A model generated the notes under the pieces. The model did no database searches. It was not told the DNA's origin and saw only the letters and a list, made by a program, of their open reading frames with translations. From Cryptomeria japonica (Eukaryota > Streptophyta > Pinopsida > Cupressales > Cupressaceae), in contig NC_081414.1 of assembly GCF_030272615.1 (NCBI RefSeq), forward strand, positions 813,229,069 through 813,293,068: a DNA stretch of 64,000 nucleotides, given 5' to 3'. Position numbers and translations under genes: made by a program. Below, one piece after another: positions 24,693 to 36,169 of the stretch (position 1 is the stretch's first letter; the number at the start of each line of letters is the position of its first letter).

Positions 24693-27600
24693 CTATTCAG
24701 TCAAAAGACTTTCGTCCAAAAATGGATGACCATTATCTCGTTCATTAATGGCGTATGCAATGAATCTACCGACGACAGCCTCTAGTTCTCCGATGGAGAC
24801 ACTTGGCACATTCTCAATGTTGAATTCCATCAAGGCAATTTCTTCTTCGCCTCTGGAAAAGAAGCTTTCCCACTTTGCCATGACTTCCTGCGTTTTCTTC
24901 ATCATACCGAAGAATGAAGAAACATTTGCAAAATGTTCCTTAGGGAACGAGCCGACGAAGAAGAAATCATGCAACTGGGATTTCAGGGAGTTCACTGTTA
25001 TTCCTCCGTCACTAAGTTTCCTTGAAAATAAAGCTTCCATGGCACTAAGGATTTCTTCATGTATCCCTCTGATAGACTCCTTCAAGGTGACAGAGTCAAT
25101 GCTGAATTTGTCAAGGGTGTTCTTTCCTGAACAAATAGCGTAGAACCATCGGGGAAAGTCATAGGCTTCATTCTCTTGGATCACTTTCCCGTCCACCAGA
25201 GTTTGCCTTGGAGTCTTCGTCAGGGCCCTGAGCCGGGAAATGGTTAAGTCTTGGTAAACATCTACATCCTCCCATAGTCCTTTTGTTGTCTCTAATCTGC
25301 TTAGGAGGGCTACGAACTTCGAATGAAGCTGAGCTAGATCCTCAATGAATTTTCTTGCCTCAGCATAGACATCCTCTACCCATTCCCGAGAATTTTGTGC
25401 CATTGCTCTAATAAGTTCTGCATCATCAACTACTTCCTTGGGAAGGAAGGGAGGAGGAGTGGATGAAGGACCTGCTTCCCTGAGGGGTCTTTTGAAACTC
25501 CTAACGTATTCGCATAGAAATCTATTTTCCTCCCTCAGCTGCTTACATTTTGCCTTTGATTTCAGCAACTTCTCCTTCATGGCTAAGGAGGAATCTTCAA
25601 AATCCCCCACAACTTGACCGGTGGAAGCATGGCCAAGATCAACTTGTCTGATGACGTAATCCTCCTGCCTAATCTCACTCCTATCTTTATCCACTGCAGG
25701 TTCAGCGATGTGCAAAGTCCGGGATCCGGATTCTTCCTTGACTACCTTGGAAAACTTTCGGGGAGCCTTCCTTTCCGGTAGTTGATCCATCCTCTTCAAT
25801 AATTCTTCTAACTCTTGAGCAGGATTGGTTCCTCCTTCTGCTTCATTCCCCAATCTGCCTATCAACCAATCAGACGCGGGGATGGAATGGCTATGATCGT
25901 CTGCATGTACCTATTCCTGAGATTCCTCTTCCATTTCACCAAGGATAGTATCCACGAAGCTATCCTGGTGAACTTCTTCCTGGTGCAGGGGACTTTCTTG
26001 CCTCTGGTTTCTTGGTTGATGATGGCCTTGTGAAGCATTGATGCTAAGTATATCCGGCGCTGGAACGTTCCCTGGAAGTGGGCCTATGGGATGTGGAAAC
26101 ATCTCCACTTCCTGTACGCTCGAGGAGCTAAATGGTGAATGCTCCCTTCCTGTCCTTGCTCTCTTTTGTGGAGGTTCTTTTTGTTGGGCTTCCTGTTGAA
26201 CTTCGTGTGGGATTTCCTGCTGGATATCCTTCATCTTTGTTGCTCTTGGCCTCTTTTGGGCATTTTTTCCTTTGTCCATCCGGGCTTCTCTTCCTGCCTG
26301 AACTTGTGAAGAGCTTTCAGTTGCCTCGCTGTGGGAGTCTAGATTTCCCATAAGCTGGTATGTCAGATGGACATTGTCTTCTACCAGCTTTCTTATCCGC
26401 CGGTCAATCCAGTGCTTGGTGAATTTTAGCACTGGTCTAGCTAAGATGTTCAAATCATCTACCTTGGGCTCTGACCAATCTGGCAACTGGATAGGTTGAT
26501 CCTTCACTTTCTCGAATTCGGGTTGCGTCAAATCTGAATCTTCCTTCACTTGCTCCGGTACCTGATGAATTTCACTTATTCTGATGGTGTCGAGGGGGAG
26601 TCTAGAATGCATTTTTCTCCTGACCTCAAGGTCATCCTCGGCACTTGCCCAGTAATCCTTTAAGTGAAATCTGTGTATGAATTTCACACCGGCAACCTTC
26701 CTAATTTGGCTGCAAGGATCATATTGGGCCCTGGATGTGTAAAATGGTAGGCAATAGAATGCCAATTCCCCTGCTGCACTTTCAGCGGCCTCCAAACCTA
26801 GGCATATCTCCATGAAATCCCCCAAGACAATTGGAAATTCAATAGATTGTTTCTTCTTTTTCTGCAGCTGATCATACGCAATTAACTGCCTCATGAGCTC
26901 GAGCAATATAAGCTTGTCTGACGGATATCTAGGCAATTTGTAAGACTGGAAGGAGAACCCTTGCATCCTGATGTAGGTGAATTTGGGGAATTACAGGAAC
27001 GCAACGCCATACCTCTGGACCAAGGCACTTGCTTGTGGAGACAACCTCATGTGTAACTTATTTTGCATAAGTCGTGTCAGGTACATGGTGAAGGTGACCA
27101 TTCGCCAACCTGTAAGAGCTAACATTGGAGAGATGTAGCTGAGGATAACACTCATGCACTTTTAACTGAGCTGGTCCGCAGCCCATGATTCCTCTTGCTG
27201 GCAGCCCATCGAATCCTCCTCTTCGTGCAAGCATATAGAACAGGTAGGAGCTCATAAAAAAGGACTCAGACCTTTTCTCTTTCAGGTTCTTCAATTGTTC
27301 ATGCAAGTAGTGACTGACCAATCTAGCCCAGTCGATCAGTGTATTTGAATTCATGATCTCGCCTATGTAGAAGAACATCTAGGGCTCAAAGTTCACCGAA
27401 TGTGAGCATCCCATTACTCTACTCAACATCTTTATCAGGTCCACATACTCCTGCTTGAACTCGAAGATTGTGAGAGTTTTGGGCATCTTGGAAGCGTGCA
27501 CTCTAGGCTTCAACAACCACTGCTTGTTGATCAAATTAGCACACCTAGCGGGGCCTGCTTCATATACTGCCTGAGCTCCGCTGCTGGTCCTGTACGTCAT

Positions 27601-28074
27601 GGAATAATGTGAGGGGATTCCGAAAGCTTCACCAATTGACTCTGGAGTCAATGTTGCCAATAACTTGCTATCTGGCGTTGAGATTGTTTTCCGCTCCATA
27701 TTGTAATGTGCTGCACATTCCAAGACCAGATCTGGGCATTGAAAAGCGGGAGGAAAGCCAGCTGCTGCAACTATTCCACTTCTCACAATTCTGACAGCTG
27801 TCGGGGATGGATTATGCCCTGCTGTTCTAAACATTCGGATCTTGAATGCAGCCAAGTTGAACATGCCAAGGTTAGTATCACTGATTTCTTCCCATCTTGA
27901 ATTCAACCGGGAATGAGGAAGAAAACCCCTCATCTCCGCTTTGATCAATGCCTGCCTGGAGATAGTAGCTGCCTTGCTGGGTTCCACCATCTTGGAAGCA
28001 CTTCGAATGATGAAAATAGAGCCTAAGTATGAATAGTCTTCACTTCTCCACTTCTTCTTTTCTGAATCTTGCAC
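24693..28074 (-). pseudogene. element A protein, homologue of the element C protein, broken by stops
   Basis: Best start is the ATG at 27990 (MVEPSKAATISRQAL), which aligns with MATPKAGASTSRSAL of element C; the open frame extends upstream to 28074. Shared motifs along the length are DTNLG, AAGFPPA, HYN, LTPESIGEAFGIP, MSSY, LPRYP and HSRLPLD. The frame stops at TAG 27379-27381, where element C has Trp (TGG), resumes at 27378, shifts near 27060, has another stop near 26990, is open 26966-25914, stops at TAG 25911-25913, and continues in the same frame to 24693. Gln/Glu- and Lys/Arg-rich linkers follow the conserved core, then a helical C-terminal part (LKSKAKCKQLREENRFL, coiled-coil-like). 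Function unknown. Confidence 0.8.
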
Positions 28075-28100
28075 GTGAGAAATGAAATGCCTTTCCCAAC

Positions 28101-28107
28101 TTATATA
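28101..28107 (-). promoter_or_regulatory. TATA box for the element A ORF
   Basis: The minus strand reads CTATATAAG here, about 110 bp upstream of the preferred ATG at 27990. Element C has a comparable CTATTTATAAG upstream of its ORF, so this gene probably has its own promoter besides the outward one. Confidence 0.55.
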
Positions 28108-28599
28108 GAATTCTTAAGAGGCATCTAATTAGTAATTGCATTTATGGCGCGTCATACTTTCCCCAATCACTATGCCATGCAAAGGCAACTTCCCATGCGA
28201 ACGAGTTCAAATTTAGAACTTTCCTTAAATGCTCCAAGTCATGCGTCATACTTGGAAGATTCCTCCTGCCAACTCGTTGATTTCATTCTTTCCAATTTTG
28301 AAGGATTTTGCTGAGGATTTGCTCGATTCTACTCCAACTTGTCGTCTCTTGCTTTCGAAGGAATTTTCATGGCTCTTCTCCACATCCCTATTTTTAAGGG
28401 ATCTTCCTAAAATTTAGGAGTCAACCTCATTGGATGGGGAATTTCATCCCGATTCCGAATCTATAAAATTTTCCATATTTGGTCGGATTTGGTGTCTAAA
28501 AATAGCATATTCGAAAATTCGCTCAAGGGGAATTTTTCTTTTTATTCCTCCTTGACCCCTTGGATTCCATGCCTTAGGCAAAATTTCAATTTTTAGCTT

Positions 28600-29075
28600 A
28601 GGTGAAATTTTCACCATGTCCATGGATTCATGGATTTTTCCACTTGTGAATGCCTTCTTGAATTCAGCACCCTAGCCCAGCCTCGGGCGCATTTTGGCTT
28701 TGCCCATGGACTGACGGATTTTTCCACTTGTGAATGGCATCTTGGTTTTGGCGCCCCAGTCCAACCTTGGGCGCATTTTCACTCTGTCCATGGACTGGCA
28801 GATTTTCCCAATTGTGAATGACATCTTGGTTTTGGCGCCCCAGCCCAGCCTTGGGCGCATTTTCACTTTGTCCATGGACTGACGGATTTTTCCACTTGTG
28901 AATGACATCTTGGTTTTGGTGCCCCAACCCAGCCTTGGGTGCATTTTCACTCTGTCCATGGACTGACGGATTTTTCCACTTGTGAATGCCTTATTGATTT
29001 TGGCGCCCCAGCCCAGCCTTGGGTGCATTTTGGCTTTGTCCATGGATACATGGATTTTTCCACTTGTGAATGGCT
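28600..29075. repeat. 84-85 bp tandem array in element A, nearly six copies
   Basis: CCATGG marks each unit at about 28619, 28703, 28788, 28872, 28957 and 29040. Each unit contains GATTTTTCCACTTGTGAATG and CCCAGCCTTGGGCGCATTTT. Because the step alternates between 84 and 85 bp, long minus-strand frames arise that translate to repeated peptides; I read those as by-products. The array lies between the 5' terminus of the element and its ORF promoter. Confidence 0.88.
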
Positions 29076-29795
29076 TCCAGACTTAGAATATTTTGACCTC
29101 CTGTGCTTTTGAAGTGTTTTCCTGAGCTTTCCATTTTAGGCATGGATTTCCAGCACTTGACCCATTTCTGGCTATCTTTGTCTGTTGTCTGACTTTCCGG
29201 AATTAGAAATGTTTGCAACGCCTGATCCTTGTCGCCTTGTCTGACTGACCCTGCCAGTACTGACTTTCCAAAAATAGAAACTTTCCAGGTGTCAGCATTA
29301 GATCCCCAAACAGGGTGCAATAATGACTTACTATAAATAGAAACTTACTAAAACATAGAAATTACTAAAAATAGTAAGTTTGATTTTTGGCAAAATGGCA
29401 ACATTCCGGAACTCGGAAAAATCCCTAAAAAACAAGGACTTTCTAAAAATAGAAAGTTGCCCCGTTTGGGCTCAAATTTTACCAAGAGGTCCCTTGAAGG
29501 GCCCTGATTCCAGTCGTATGCTCAGTTTTCGCGAAACCATAATAGGAACCCCTAAAATCTAGGACAAAAGGCAAAACCCTAGAAAAAGGACAAAACAGGC
29601 CCTAGACTTCATAGAATTCGCTCGACAAAGAAGCAGATTAATTATAACTGAGCCCCGAACATCCGCAACACAGAGAGATTTGAAGAGACTGCTACCAACA
29701 CACAAAAACCAAGGCCAAACGACCAAAAGGGCCTAAAAGCAAGGGGGGGTCCCTATCTGGGATGGGGTGATGTGTGATTAGGTCACAACAGGACC

Positions 29796-30308
29796 CTATT
29801 CATATTTTAGTTGGCTTACTCATATTTTTTAGTCGGCTTACTCGTATTTTTTAGTTGGCTTACTCGAATGCAAAAGCAAGCTAGCACAGAATGTGTTTCA
29901 CATATTACAAATTAAGTTGAGATCTTTTTTTCTGTGGGGGATTCTTCATGCTAAAAACAATCGTTCTATTTCCCATAAATAAAGAGATGTCTGGGAATTT
30001 GACAAGAATTTGACAAGAATTTCAAATTTGTATGACTGTAGTTGGACTTGGGAGATCAGCAAAAATACAATGTCACAAAGCCATAATTGGCAATCTGAAG
30101 TGAATAAAAGACTTAATTTAAGGTCTACTTCAATGCTATACACCATTTTATATCAAATATAATGTTTGCTTCAAGTTCAAACCATAAAATTTATAAAATA
30201 CAACTGACACAAAACCAGAATATATATACAAACATTAAAAAACCTCTACTAAACAAGGACTGAAAACTGTAACAATTAGAAAAGCTGAAACGAAATGAGA
30301 TCAGAAAA
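29796..30308. other. AT-rich spacer, no gene seen
   Basis: CTCATATTTTTTAGTCGGCTTA-like units recur three times around 29810-29865. Nothing else is recognisable. Confidence 0.5.
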
Positions 30309-31091
30309 TCACCTTGACTTGGCTTCATTTGAAGAGAGCAAAGCCCGAGCTTTTATTGAACAAACAAATGCCAACATCTTTTCAAAACCTTCAAAAGTCG
30401 ACAGCTGTGTAGGTGAAGGCATACAAAATGAATTAAAAACATTTGCAGTGACACATGCCACACTTTTCTTTAAAAGGCATATCCCTTCCTCCAGGTCTGT
30501 ACGTGTCTCGATTGAATGAAGAGAACTGCTACCATACTTGAAGCTGCTACTGGTAGCACCATCTGAATGTGTCCTTCCTGTTGGCTCGATAGATGCCACA
30601 CCATAATCACTAGAACTTTTTTCAGACCAAGAATTTCCTTGACTGGGAATGGAGCCAATTTGGGTTGGAATAAAAAGAGGATGCTCGTTACTGCAGAATG
30701 CACCAGTACGAATATTAACTACCATAAGTTTACTGTTCAAGGTAACCATGTCTTGCACAAAAACCGATACCTTCTAGAAGCTGGCTGAGAATTCCAGTAA
30801 GAAGCTCTTTGCCATACACGTGAACATGAACCCTGAGAGAACCATCCATCATCCTCATAATGGTGAAAAAAAGAAGCAGAATATGTACAAAATTCTGAGG
30901 CAGCGAATTCTGGTATAAACTAGAACAAATATTAACTACCTTGAGTACTACATTTTAACTAAGCATTCCAATGATTGAAATTTGGTCCAGGCAAAATATT
31001 AATATCATCAGAACTTACAGCAAACCCAGAAGTAAGAAGCAAAGGTGCATACAGGTAACGAACAACGAGGTTCAAAAGCTGCAACATATAC
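30309..31091 (-). CDS. exon cluster of an unidentified non-transposon gene (possibly a pseudogene)
   Basis: On the minus strand, 31019-31091 is a clean 73-bp exon: acceptor TTGCAG, an open frame reading YMLQLLNLVVRYLYAPLLL, and a strong GTAAGT donor. A second open segment (about 30784-30865) reads GSLRVHVHVYGKELLTGIL after an AG. The largest segment, up to about 30776 after TTCTAG, is open to a stop at 30309 (QDMVTLNSKLMVVNIRTGAF; later LLKKSVACVTANVFNSF). The second and third segments do not join simply in frame, so a small intron, a frameshift or my boundary choice is wrong. Composition is unlike the surrounding transposons. I do not recognise the family. Confidence 0.42.
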
Positions 31092-31327
31092 CTGCAAGTA
31101 CAGTCAGTCCATCAAAAAGCATATACATTGCACAAACCAGATTCATATGACAGATATAACTCTCATAAATTCAAGCAACATATATATGCATACAGGTAAT
31201 GAACAACGAAGTTCAAAAGCTGCAACATATACCTGCAAGTACAGTCAGTCCATCAAAAAGCATATACATTGCACAAACCAGATTCATATGACAGATATAA
31301 CTCTCATAAATTCAAGCAACATATATA
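31046..31327. repeat. 141-bp tandem duplication copying part of an exon and its intron
   Basis: TGCATACAGGTAA...AACATATATA is present at 31046-31186 and again at 31187-31327 with only a few differences. The unit spans the 5' half of the exon at 31019-31091, its acceptor and upstream intron sequence, so the second copy holds a partial, non-functional exon. The plus frame 31045-31335 only reflects the period (141 is divisible by 3). Confidence 0.88.
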
Positions 31328-33404
31328 TAACTTAATTATAATAGCAAGCTTTATTTTTTTAAGTCGCCGATGCATTGCAAGGTAGCATAAAGAAGGAACG
31401 GGCATTTATACTGATAAAGGTTTCCCATCACTTATGTACACTTTAAACAACCAAACAAATAACATAAAAACCAAAAACTTATGCTCTTTCAGAATTAATA
31501 TAAGAATTGAGACTTTCTAATTGTTCACTCTCCCAATTAAGCTATAAAACTTGTGAGAAAAGTCTGTAAAAGAAATACCTATTCTTGAAAATATAGATTG
31601 TCTTTAGGATAAAAAATTTAACGGCATGATTAAGATAGGGCAAAATTGATAAGATTCAGAAAAGTGTTTACATGCTTTGATATCATGAGCTGGGGCAGCC
31701 CAAATAATCGCACTCCCAAATCTCCTCCTTTTTACTTGGTGAGAGGAGAACCCCTTTTCTATGTCTCCAACAATGTGAAGCTGTAATGTGCCCTTTCGTG
31801 AAGTAGCCGGAAATGACCCATTTAGCCTACTTAATTCCCATAGGCTAATTTCAGGCTATATCAAGGAATAAATTAATTAATTAAATAATTTTGTCCAATA
31901 AAGTAAATTTTATCAATGACTTTAATTGATTTTATAAAGTTAATTGAAAGGGAAATGTTAAACATCACTTTATAAATGTGCTTTAATGATATATTTTAAG
32001 CAATAAATTAAAAGGTCCCTTCGGTAATGTTCCTTGGCAAGTTGTAAAAAGAGGATTTGCGAACTCATTTGGATAGGCTTGTTTGTTTTTCTCTCATGGA
32101 GTTTGAGCTTCTTGTTAAAGCAAACCCTAAGACTAAAACCCTAAGGGCATTGGTTCTGGTAGTGAGATATCTACCCTAGCTGATTGCAGATGGAATCACA
32201 CAGGTTTCACACACGGATTTAATGACTGAGGGTTTAATTTGTGAAGTCTTGCAAGCAAGAGAAATTATCTGAGTTTTGGGAAGGATTGAAAAAGTTACCA
32301 GGAAATGAATGTGGACATATGAGGGATGATATCCTTGGTTGAGTGATAGAAGATTGGTAATTTTGGGCAATTATTATTCCCATTTCTGCTTGCCATTATC
32401 AGACAATGTTGGATGTGGGTTTATGACAGTTTGGTGGGTTGCATGACTTCCATATTGTTGGCGCAACCTTGTTTGCTGGAGTTTTGGTCACAATGTTTGG
32501 TGTGGGATCTTCCTTGTTGGCACCAACCTTTAGCACATCCAATTGCAGCCTCTAGAGTAAAGGACATGAGCTTGGGCAACCCTTACAGTGGCTGCCTAGC
32601 ATCTCCAAGGAAGTGGTGTGAGGATTGCAGCTATTAGGATGAGCAGGTCGTGAGGATTTGGTGTCTGATTTGTGCTCAATGCTGTCACAGTTGACTCTAC
32701 AAGCAGTTCAAAAATATTCAAGGCCAACACAATTGATCATGGAGTCTTCATAGTTCATTGTTAAGGGTTCAATCTACTGGTAAAGGTCAGATTAAATCAT
32801 TTAAACCTCTATAATTGTAAGCAGCTTATTGTCAAACTTTCATTTGTTGTTTCAATCAAATATATGTTGAATGACCCATGTAATGCATTAAGCCTATGGA
32901 TGAATGAAAAGTTTTTATAATGCAAATGCTTTCCAAAAAAACCATTAGACACATGATCAAACAATTACAGTCTGAATCTCTTCATAAGGGGCTGCAGTTA
33001 AACAGTTTGACATAATACCTATTAGTTAAATATTGGGGAAAGTGCAAAATTTTGGCGTAGAAATTGGCTCGAGTCTGTACAGAAGCTTGACCACTCCCAA
33101 GAGGTCAAAGCTCTTTTACCAAATAGCCCAATACATGTAACTTAAAACCTAAGTTGCCAGATCATGTTCAAGTATGGGTACATGAGTATGGTATAGTAAC
33201 ACAACAAAAAAATGAGGGGACTGGGTACATCCATACAAAAAACATATAAAAATCAAAAACAAGAATTAAATTAGATAGCACATGGCATGCATATGCTAAA
33301 CAAAACTACCACAAATATAACAAATTTGAAATACAAATATACTAATTCAATATCAATTTGTCAAAAATTGAATGTCATGATAAATATTTTGAATTCATTG
33401 TTGA
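31328..33404. other. unassigned sequence, possible LTR debris
   Basis: No gene with a recognisable domain. TGTAATGTGCCCTTTCGTG near 31783 resembles the start of an LTR or the TGTCCCC-type starts seen at 36491 and 55233, but neither a partner nor a terminus is found. Confidence 0.35.
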
Positions 33405-34439
33405 TTAATTCAATATTAAAATAATACAATTAGTAATCAGCGTCATATGGACCATCATGAGGACCAACATCAATATCATCATTGACATTAGATGATGGAG
33501 GAAGATTAGAAGAACCACATGCAACCCCATTGCCACTTGTACTAAAAGTGTGTTGGTATCCAACTCCACAAAAAGTGAAGATTGTTTGGCAGCTGAAAAA
33601 TCCAAATCAGTTCACTCTAGATCTACATCCCACAACATCGTGCCTCTTCCTCCTATTCATTATGTCTATAAGTAAGAAGACACAAGTTAAAATGCACATA
33701 CAGTTGTGTTTCAATGGGTCGATGAAAGATTATGTACTCTGATTACACTCAAATGAAAAGGAATTAGCAACCTACTGAAGCAAAGTGTAAAACAAACTTT
33801 AAATTTGAGTAGACAATTCAAATTTAGAGAGTGCAATAAAAATTTAAAAACTTACGATAAAATTTTGATTGCAAGACTTTGAAGGTAGCTATTGAAGTGA
33901 GCATCCTTCCTATTCTTGTCATGGATAGCAAACACTTTGACCATCGGAGGCTACAAACTCAATAAACTTATTTGTAACTAAATGCTCCATTTCAAGATTG
34001 GGAAAACTTTAGTAAGGTTTTCCTACACCCTTCACTGACGTTTACATCTCAATATGGTGGCACCCTTGATGGCATAGAAAGAACCCATCTCATTATAGTA
34101 AAATTTGGGCATCAATGCAAAGGCAATAAGATGTAGTGGGATGGTCATTCTATTACCCCACTCAATACAAATTGTTTGCACTCCTTTGAAGAAAGCTTCT
34201 TGAGGATCTTGCCCTTTTTCATTTATGATGGACTTCATCTTTTCAATCATTGAATCAATGTCACTGTATACCTCTCCCAAACATGGCATATCCATGTCAA
34301 AAAAACGAATCATAATCATGATGGGATTGGTGAAACTAAGAATGTATACCATGCAATCCCACCAAGTGTCATCTAGGATCACCAACTTCACATTTAATGT
34401 TGTAACAACCACCCTCAATTTTTTTTTAGTTATTGACAA
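33405..34439 (-). pseudogene. hAT-family transposase, C-terminal remnant
   Basis: The minus frame 34439-34032 contains the plant hAT order of motifs: a W-containing segment (DDTWWDCMVYILSFTNPI), then VYSDIDSMIEKMKSII, then IPLHLIAFALMPKFYYNE, which matches the conserved 'PLHclAhsLNPkYY' box in pattern. Downstream, past stops, a C-terminal tail is readable (GVGYQHTFSTSGNGVACGS, 33600-33540), ending near 33430. The N-terminal zinc-finger and most catalytic regions are missing. It is dead as it stands. Confidence 0.72.
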
Positions 34440-35214
34440 TATGTAAGTTCAACATAAACATATCAACAATGATATGTTTGCTTTTATAAAGTATTGATAA
34501 GGATTACAATGCTGAGACAAGTGCTGGTACAGAATAGAACATTCAGAATTTACAACAGCAATGGTGATATTAATTAAATCCCAATATTTATGTGCCAAAT
34601 TGCTGACCTGCTTGACCTGCTTGAGGTGCTTGCAAATCTGTTGTCGATTGGTCAAATAGTAATTCTTTATTTTTTTTAAAACCTTCCAATTCTCACGTCT
34701 CTCCTATGAAGTGGGCTACATTTAGACTCTTCCAATCTTCACTTTCATTAAATTCCAAACTTCCTAAAAACACTGACGCATTTCCAAAGCTTAATATACT
34801 TACAAAAAAGTGTTGCAGCTAACTTTATGGAGTCCTACTTCCACTGGAGACTATTTAAAGCTGCCTATTTACTTCATACACGCCACACCACTTTCCTACT
34901 TCCACACACCTAAAAAGGGAAGCCACTTACTTTTTAGGCCATCAAACACCAGTTTATGAGGTATCAAAAGTTCTTAAGAGTCTTAAAGACTTTGAATTTC
35001 CTCCAAATAAGCCAATGACATTTAAAAGCATTTAATTGTTTAGAAGTTTTTTAAAGAATTAAAGCTAGCGGCAGAATATGATGTCCTATTCATATTAGGA
35101 ATCCTCACTAGGCTAAAGTAACATTTATATGCTTCCTGTTGATAGGAAAGGAATGGCAGAATAGACACAGTTGAAGGAAAACCTACCACATTCTACTGCA
35201 AAGAGCCTACGGAG
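34440..35214. other. spacer, no gene seen
   Basis: AT-rich sequence with no domain in any frame. It may hold the worn terminus of the hAT remnant, but no inverted repeat or 8-bp duplication could be recognised around it. Confidence 0.4.
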
Positions 35215-35222
35215 CCTAAAAC

Positions 35223-36169
35223 CAGTGTTCCACAGGCGTTGGGGACGGGGGGACGCGGGGACGCGTTTCCGGGACGGGGGGACCAAGGGCCTAAGTTTGG
35301 GGACGGTGGGGGGACGGCGGCGGGGGGGTGGCGGGGTGGTGGTGCTGATATAGTTATACATATACATATAGTACTTGAAAAACTAGTTTTGAAAAGATGT
35401 ATGACAGTATTACAGTGTAAGAATTATATTTCAAATGAGACTATAGGAAATTTGAAATACTAAATCTAAATACCAAGATTTCTAAGTTGTGTTGTTATAT
35501 GGAGCCTAATCCGACTCGGAGGTTAGATTTTCCCTACTTCTATCGGCGCGGTTTCCCCCTATATTTTTCAACGGGGGTTTGGGGGCAACGCCCCCAAGTT
35601 GGGGTCAAGGGGCATCGCCCACGTCGGGTGTTATTTTTCTTTTGGCCCACGTCCAATTAGAGTTACCCCTTAACCCTCAAAAAACTTAAAAAGTCACTTT
35701 TTTTTTAAATTTTAATATTAAATTGCATATACGTGGGGGCGACAGGAGACGTCTGGGCGTCTCCCCGTCCTTGGAGAGACGTCTGCACGTCTCTCGAAGG
35801 ACGGGGAGACGCCCAAACGTCTCCCAAGGAGACGTGGAGGCGTCTCCATGTCTCTTTGGGAGACGCCCAGACGTCTCCCAAGGAGACGTCTCCACGTCTC
35901 CCCGTCTCCCTAGGAGACGCGGGGATGCGGGGACGGACGTGGAGGCGTCTCCATGTCTCTTTGGGAGACGCCCAGACGTCTCCCAAGGAGACGTCTCCCC
36001 GTCTCCCTGGGAGACGCGGGGACGCGGGGACGTCTCCGCATCCCGGCGGTGCTTGGGTGGCAGTGGCGGGACGGCGGGGGACGTCGCATCCCCGTCCCCC
36101 CGTCCCCGAGACGTTTCTGACGGGGGGACACGCCCAAAAAGGGGGGGGACGCGTCCCCGTGGAATGAGG
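35223..36169. mobile_element. short hAT-like non-autonomous element, 947 bp, 8-bp TSD CCTAAAAC
   Basis: CCTAAAAC flanks both sides (35215-35222 and 36170-36177). Ends are CAGTGTTCCACAGG and ...CCGTGGAATGAGG, an imperfect inverted repeat around TTCCAC. Both ends are very GC-rich: GGGGACG units at left, and at right a dense GGAGACG/CGTCTCC array (about 35735-36115) with local palindromes. The centre (35500-35625) is shared with the element at 38557 (TTAGATTTTCCCTACTTCTA, then GGGGGCAACGCCCCC). Long frames on both strands across the array are by-products of the repeat. Confidence 0.75.

Larger units (their letters stand above)
23534..29790 (-). mobile_element. element A: TGTTG...CAACA element, 6,257 bp, 5-bp TSD GGACC
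   Basis: The left end TGTTGACGTGTTTTTTATG starts at 23534 and the right end ...AGGTCACAACA stops at 29790. GGACC is present on both sides (23529-23533 and 29791-29795), a perfect 5-bp target duplication. The gene inside runs on the minus strand, so the biological 5' end is at 29790. In that direction come the 5' terminus, an 84-bp tandem array, a TATA box, the ORF, a telo-box, a second TATA box and about 0.8 kb to the 3' terminus. The two ends share only the terminal bases; they are not LTRs of each other. No RT, integrase or primer site is seen. The same ends define elements B and C. Confidence 0.88.

Noticed and set aside
28664-29320. Minus-strand repeat proteins of 87-123 residues
   Set aside because: They follow from the 84/85-bp array. 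The same DNA yields different repeated peptides in different frames, so there is no evidence of coding.
23534-29790. Element A as an ordinary LTR retrotransposon with its own LTR pair
   Set aside because: The two ends share only the terminal bases; no direct repeat of LTR length exists between the first and last kilobase, and no primer site or polypurine tract adjoins.
31045-31335. 96-codon plus frame with two identical halves
   Set aside because: It is a 141-bp tandem duplication whose period is divisible by three, and splice sites and exon sense lie on the other strand.
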